Source: Siphonodentalium dalli (Eukaryota > Mollusca > Scaphopoda > Gadilida > Siphonodentaliidae). From it: DNA of 64,000 nt. The stretch spans positions 53,579,762 through 53,643,761 of the forward strand of contig CP136061.1 of NCBI GenBank assembly GCA_032622095.1, given 5' to 3'. The notes under the pieces are model-generated. The model did not search any database. It saw only the letters and a list, made by a program, of their open reading frames with translations, and was not told the origin of the DNA. The translations under genes were made by a program, and so were the position numbers. This document shows, one piece after another, positions 59,514 through 64,000 of this stretch (its first letter is position 1; each line of letters begins with the position of its first letter).

Positions 59514-59807
59514 AGTTTGATAATGTAATCCAACGGATGTTTAGCGTGAAATTGCTTTTAGCTCAAAAGTCGAATATTTTCTGGCAAATAGTTGGACTGA
59601 AATGACATCATTTGAACATTTCCAACCATTATATACTGTATTCTCCCAGCTAATGTACATAGTTTGATAATGTAATCCAACGGATGTTTGGCGTGAAATT
59701 GCTTTTAGCCCAAAAGTCGAATATTTTCTGGCAAATAGTTGGACTGAAATGACATCATTTGAACATTTCCAACCATTATATACTTTATTCTCCCAGCTAA
59801 TGTACAT
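59514..59807 (+). repeat. Recent 147-bp tandem duplication
   Basis: Two units start AGTTTGATAATGTAATCC at 59514 and 59661 and differ at only about four positions over 147 bp. The minus-strand ORF across them (59541-59828) repeats itself and is a by-product. Confidence 0.95.
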
Positions 59808-59999
59808 GGTACGGAGACGGTTCCACACGTTTCTTGCAATAGGTCTGGCTGGACCTTTCGTGTCTGGATATCTGGACGATTAATTCCTATGCATGGATCA
59901 ATAATATACTGCGTTACTCACAACTCGCATCCAAATTTCCAGTTGATAGCCGAGGTAAGAGTTTTTATTGGCAGTGAAGTGATTTTTCCCAGCACAATA

Positions 60000-61967
60000 T
60001 TAACCCTTCCATGTCCGGAGCTTGCTGAAATTTTGCGAAAACCCTGGGCCAATGCATTCTCTCATATATGCGAGTCTCCCATAGGGAACTTCGCATATAT
60101 AGCAGAATACATTGGCCTAACACTATTTACTTTCACCGTGTAAGGGTGGATACACACATGCATGTAATGTCTGTATGTAAAATACATGTATTTTACATGG
60201 TCACACCAATCATTGATAGCATTAATCGCCTGCGCGCGATCGTTCCATTTCAACAGGCGAGACCGGTGAGTAGTTATAAGCCAAAATCAAACTAACTGTT
60301 ATCAAGAGATTTCAGGCCAGTCATAAACATGTCTTTTTTCATGGGTGCCGAAATGAATAAATCCTGTTTGATATATGTTGCTGTTTTTCACGAGTTTTAG
60401 TTCATTTCGAAAAGTGGATTTGAGTCTGTCGATTTTATACTTGATTTGTTTCTCGTCATTTCTTGGAAACAGGGTCATCCAAAATAAAAATAAATGTGTA
60501 GACTTTTGAAGCTATTTTAGGACGATTGTGATACATGAGTGTTTAATGCCCCACACACTGACTCCCAATTTGATCTCGTCCAGCAGAACCCGAACGGCTT
60601 TCTGGCTCCACATTTTGGAAGTGCTATATTAATACACATGGCAATCAACTAACTCATACATGGTGAATTCCATGTTATAAAGTGATTTAGCCTAATCGGA
60701 CAACGCCGAATCGAGTCAGGATAAGGATATTTGTTCCTCGACTATGCATGGCCTCAGTTCAAATTTTAACAATCCGATATGGTGCTCTCATGCCTTGAAT
60801 ACAGGCATTGGAACATTAAGACAGACAATACCAGTTTGTTGAGATTGCTCGGATAATTTGAGGGCGAGCTCATGTGATAACTTTCTATTGGGATTTCTTT
60901 GCATATATCCATTACAGCGCCAAAACATTAATGCAGGTACAACGTTGAAAGAAAAAAGAGTCACCCCCCCCCCCATTTTAACCCAGAATCTCAGGCCAAA
61001 GGATGAACAAGTTCCTAACTGTCACCATTTTAGCCTGTACAGGCTTGAATTATCACATTTTGGACTATACTCCATGATTGGGGGAGGGGGCTGGTTCTCG
61101 AAAGTTTCGAATAATTAAGGGATTTAGTTGAATGTATCGGCCGGGATTATCTGGGCAAGAATGTACAACATAATGTTTTACTTAAATATTCCATAGTTGT
61201 AAATTGTGTGTATATAACACAAGAGAGGAAAGGTGACGTAGTTGTGGACTCGTAGCTGGACAACCCTTTTCCCGAATGAAGACACACATGCAGCAACACC
61301 ACCTTCTGTATACCTTCAAATTTAAAGCTGTAATAATATGTTCATAATTATATGAATAGCATCAATTGCTGCATGTGAGATTAATCACTCGTAGCAAACA
61401 GGCACGGCAGATATGACTGTCAACTACAATATTTACAAATCAGGAGTGGCTTCGTGGCTTCAGGGGGGTAGGCCTCATGTTGCTGCATGCCCCCACCTCC
61501 GGTCGATGAAATATGTAATGGTCAGTCCGGTAGCTTCCGGTATAATATAGCCCCCTGCGTTGTGGAAATCCTGGGACCATCACTGGTATACAACCAAGAG
61601 AAGACTGACAATGATTTAAACAGAACGTCCAACATTTGGGTTATCGCGCCAACAATTATTTGAAGCGGCCTGACGACTTCGTCCAGTCAACGACACTCTA
61701 CACGTTCAGAGCGTTACTCACTGTGGTCAAACATAGCCGCAATGATTGGGTTATCAGCAGACACATATTACATGGTCTGTATGATCCATGTAAAACGCCA
61801 AATACACGATATTTACAGAGATTACATGCATGTGTGTATCCACCCTAAGCCAGTGCATTATTTTATATATGTGAGGCTCCCTATGGGATACTCGCATATA
61901 TAAGAGAATGTATTGGCACAGGATATTTAATGCTGCACCAGCGCAACTCCCGTCATGAAAGGGTTAA
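60000..61967. mobile_element. 1.96-kb piggyBac-like non-autonomous element
   Basis: TTAA at both ends (60000-60003 and 61964-61967) and ends CCCTTCCATGTCCGGAGC / GTCATGAAAGGG match the known piggyBac pattern of TTAA duplication plus CCC-starting repeats. Similarity between the ends continues for ~150 bp and includes a ~65-bp palindrome in each arm (60049-60113 and 61852-61915), then GGGTGGATACACACATGCAT (60144) mirrored by ATGCATGTGTGTATCCACCC (61827). The 1.65-kb interior has no transposase-like ORF. Confidence 0.8.
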
Positions 61968-63660
61968 CGCTCTGTGTGGTATTTCTCTCACAAATTTAAC
62001 TGACAATGACGTGATTTGGACTATCGACTGAAACGATTATAAACACCAAACGAAGCAAGCAAAACAGAATATGTGCAAATATGTTGTCCACAAAAAGTGT
62101 GTCTGCATAATGTGTGAAATAAATTTCCTACATTTTCTGTATAGATTCGGTTTGTAAAATATAATTTTGAGTCAGAGGGAGTCAACAGGGGCTTCTATGG
62201 CTAGCACTTATCCTCCAATCCTCTTCGTAATAAATACTCTTATGAGCAAATAAAATATGTTTAAACCACTAGGAAATACTTTTTTCAATTATTTTCTGGT
62301 CCATATAGTCAGAACATTACTTCATGCATGTTTTGAATGAAGATCTGTCTTTTTAAAAACAATTTAAGTGAATTATTTGTAACACCAGGGCTCGTATTCA
62401 CCAACTGCCATGAGTTTATATCATAGTGGCTAAACCGTACAAACATATAATTGGAAGTTGTTTTCACCAAGACGAAAATTTCTCTTTTTAGAACATAAAT
62501 ACTACAGAAGAATCACAACAACATCATAAAAACAAGTTTTCAGACCAGATAGACGGTTTCCCAACAGCATTAAACTTAAGTATAAATTGTACATACACAT
62601 TTGCCGATCGCAAGCGGGCTCCATTGGAGCGAAGGACTCTTTTCTATAGATAAAAACGACCTTTGATCACTTCAGAAAATAATTTGTGGTGTGGCAGGAG
62701 ATCGTGGCCAATCGTAGAACAACGATATATATATAATCTGTTGACAAACTCCACATAACACCGAGTGGATTTGTTACGCACGAGTACCGGCCTTGTTGTG
62801 TTATGACAATAATATTGCACGTTTCGTGTCTGATTGGCAGCTAGCGAAATCGCTTTAGCGATAACACAAGTGTTTGAAAACAATCAAGTGGCGATCAAAT
62901 TTTCAATGTTTTTCAAAGCCAGAGACATTAACCATCATATAGTAAGCAACAACAAAATTTCCTATAAATATTCTTTTTTTGCCAATTTTTTTTAATTCGG
63001 ACTTCGGAAAAACAAATCTGTCAACTCATTATGTCACCCATAAGTTGTCAAATAATGTCTGCTTTCCACTCATAATGCAGTGTAGTAATATCTCTCCTAC
63101 ATTAGTCTGTTGGTCGTGGTGGTGTATTAAGGGACAAAAAAGCTTGTAACATCAATTGTCTATTTTCAGTTAGGATATGTGTATGTTATATATTTGGTTT
63201 CCAGCAATAACACTAATAAATGTAGAATGATTGGTTGAAAACTTGTATATGCCTAAGAAATCATCAGCACATTTGGTTAAATTTAACCCGGAGGTTGATT
63301 GACATGAGACATCAACGAAGACAATCAACTGGTATACAAGTAACAAGACCAAGGGTTAATGTTTATTACAGAATACAAAACTATCCTGTAATGCAACTTC
63401 ATGTGCCCAAGCATCAAGACTACAATAAATAAATAAAACTGGCGTCGGATGAATACATATAAGGTGATCTTGAGAAGTTGAGTTGTACAGTACCGGTAGT
63501 ATAGAAGGACATGATAGACTCCAGTTATTATAGCATAACCATTTTACACGATGTACTAAATGGAAGTTCCCACTCAGTTATAAAAGTGCATTGGAATGGT
63601 CTATAATCATTTGGTGGGTTTTCAGGAAAAAATAAGCAGACGACAGATGCAAGTATAACA
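61968..63660. other. A/T-rich stretch, nothing recognised
   Basis: No supported gene or repeat. ORFs are under 80 codons. Confidence 0.4.
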
Positions 63661-63678
63661 CAAATAAAAGTACATTTT

Positions 63679-63800
63679 AGGGAAATGTTCAGATAATAAG
63701 TTCGACAATTACAACCTATCATTTGATTTGTTAAACTTGATATTATCTGAGCATTCCCTTAGGGGTCACTACTCATCAATGAGTATTTGCTAGAATAGTT
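63679..63800. repeat. CAGATAATA hairpin repeat, copy 2
   Basis: AGGGAAATGTTCAGATAATA pairs with TATTATCTGAGCATTCCCTT across a ~40-bp loop. The flank TACTCATCAATGAGTA matches, in inverted orientation, the region at 12100-12225. Confidence 0.7.
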
Positions 63801-63964
63801 TTAAGAAAATACCACATACTTTCTTTTCATAAATGAAAATTGACTAACATTTGAGTTAGATGTGTTATTTGTTTTGATAAAAAAGGGACTACTCCTGTCG
63901 ATCAATCAACATTGAATTTGATGTTGATATCGGTATATGTAGAACATGTAGCAAGTAGTGTGTG

Positions 63965-63978
63965 TGGGGGGGGGGGGG
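63965..63978 (+). repeat. Poly-G run
   Basis: About 13 consecutive G just before the window's end. Confidence 0.85.
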
Positions 63979-64000
63979 TCCTGGTAACTAATCACATGGT

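Overview
The window reads as intergenic or heterochromatin-like eukaryotic DNA, most likely from a marine invertebrate. That placement is an inference from A/T-rich composition, long ORF-poor stretches and dense, diverse transposable elements: an RLE-type LINE, CR1/L2-like LINE pieces, Ty3/Gypsy elements, Helitrons, piggyBac-like and TA-inserting MITEs, and many foldback repeats. I found no host protein-coding gene, rRNA, tRNA or CRISPR array. Every convincing coding region belongs to a mobile element.

Layout. 0-16 kb: single-copy-looking DNA with foldback MITEs, a ~1.9-kb TIR element (2.3-4.2 kb), inverted Gypsy gag/protease remnants split by a 0.5-kb MITE (5-7.1 kb), a mariner-type MITE (12.67 kb) and a G/C-rich minisatellite that switches orientation (15.1-16.1 kb). 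17-23 kb: a decayed CR1/L2-like LINE 3' end (+), then a much better preserved restriction-like-endonuclease LINE (-) whose endonuclease region is split by a 1.6-kb TIR transposon. 23.5-31 kb: second copy of the 0.5-kb MITE, a 208-bp tandem duplication, and a piggyBac-like MITE interrupted by a 3.0-kb TA-inserting element built from CTTAGTCA motifs.

33-47 kb: a LINE C-terminal scrap, then the richest stratigraphy in the window. A ~0.9-kb unit is present twice in tandem (36.55-46.29 kb), bracketed by two copies of one TA-inserting MITE. The first unit was hit by a 5.75-kb Ty3/Gypsy-like element with 753-bp LTRs that look identical, and by a head-to-tail trimer of non-autonomous Helitrons. The second unit preserves the uninterrupted sequence at both insertion points, so both target sites can be read directly (4-bp ATAT duplication; insertion between A and T).

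47-64 kb: a decayed RT fragment, more palindrome-bearing MITEs, a degenerate 0.2-0.5-kb repeat family (50.8-59 kb), a 943-bp TIR element, a 107-bp (GA)n tract in one arm of an inverted repeat, a fresh 147-bp tandem duplication, and a full-length 1.96-kb TTAA-flanked element.

How the parts work together: the LTR element has an intact gag, a canonical -1 slippery heptamer directly before the gag stop, an in-frame protease, and an integrase C-terminal region. It lacks reverse transcriptase, RNase H and the integrase core, so it must have moved with enzymes from a full-length relative. Other elements are non-autonomous or broken. All assignments rest on reading the sequence by eye; no database search was run.
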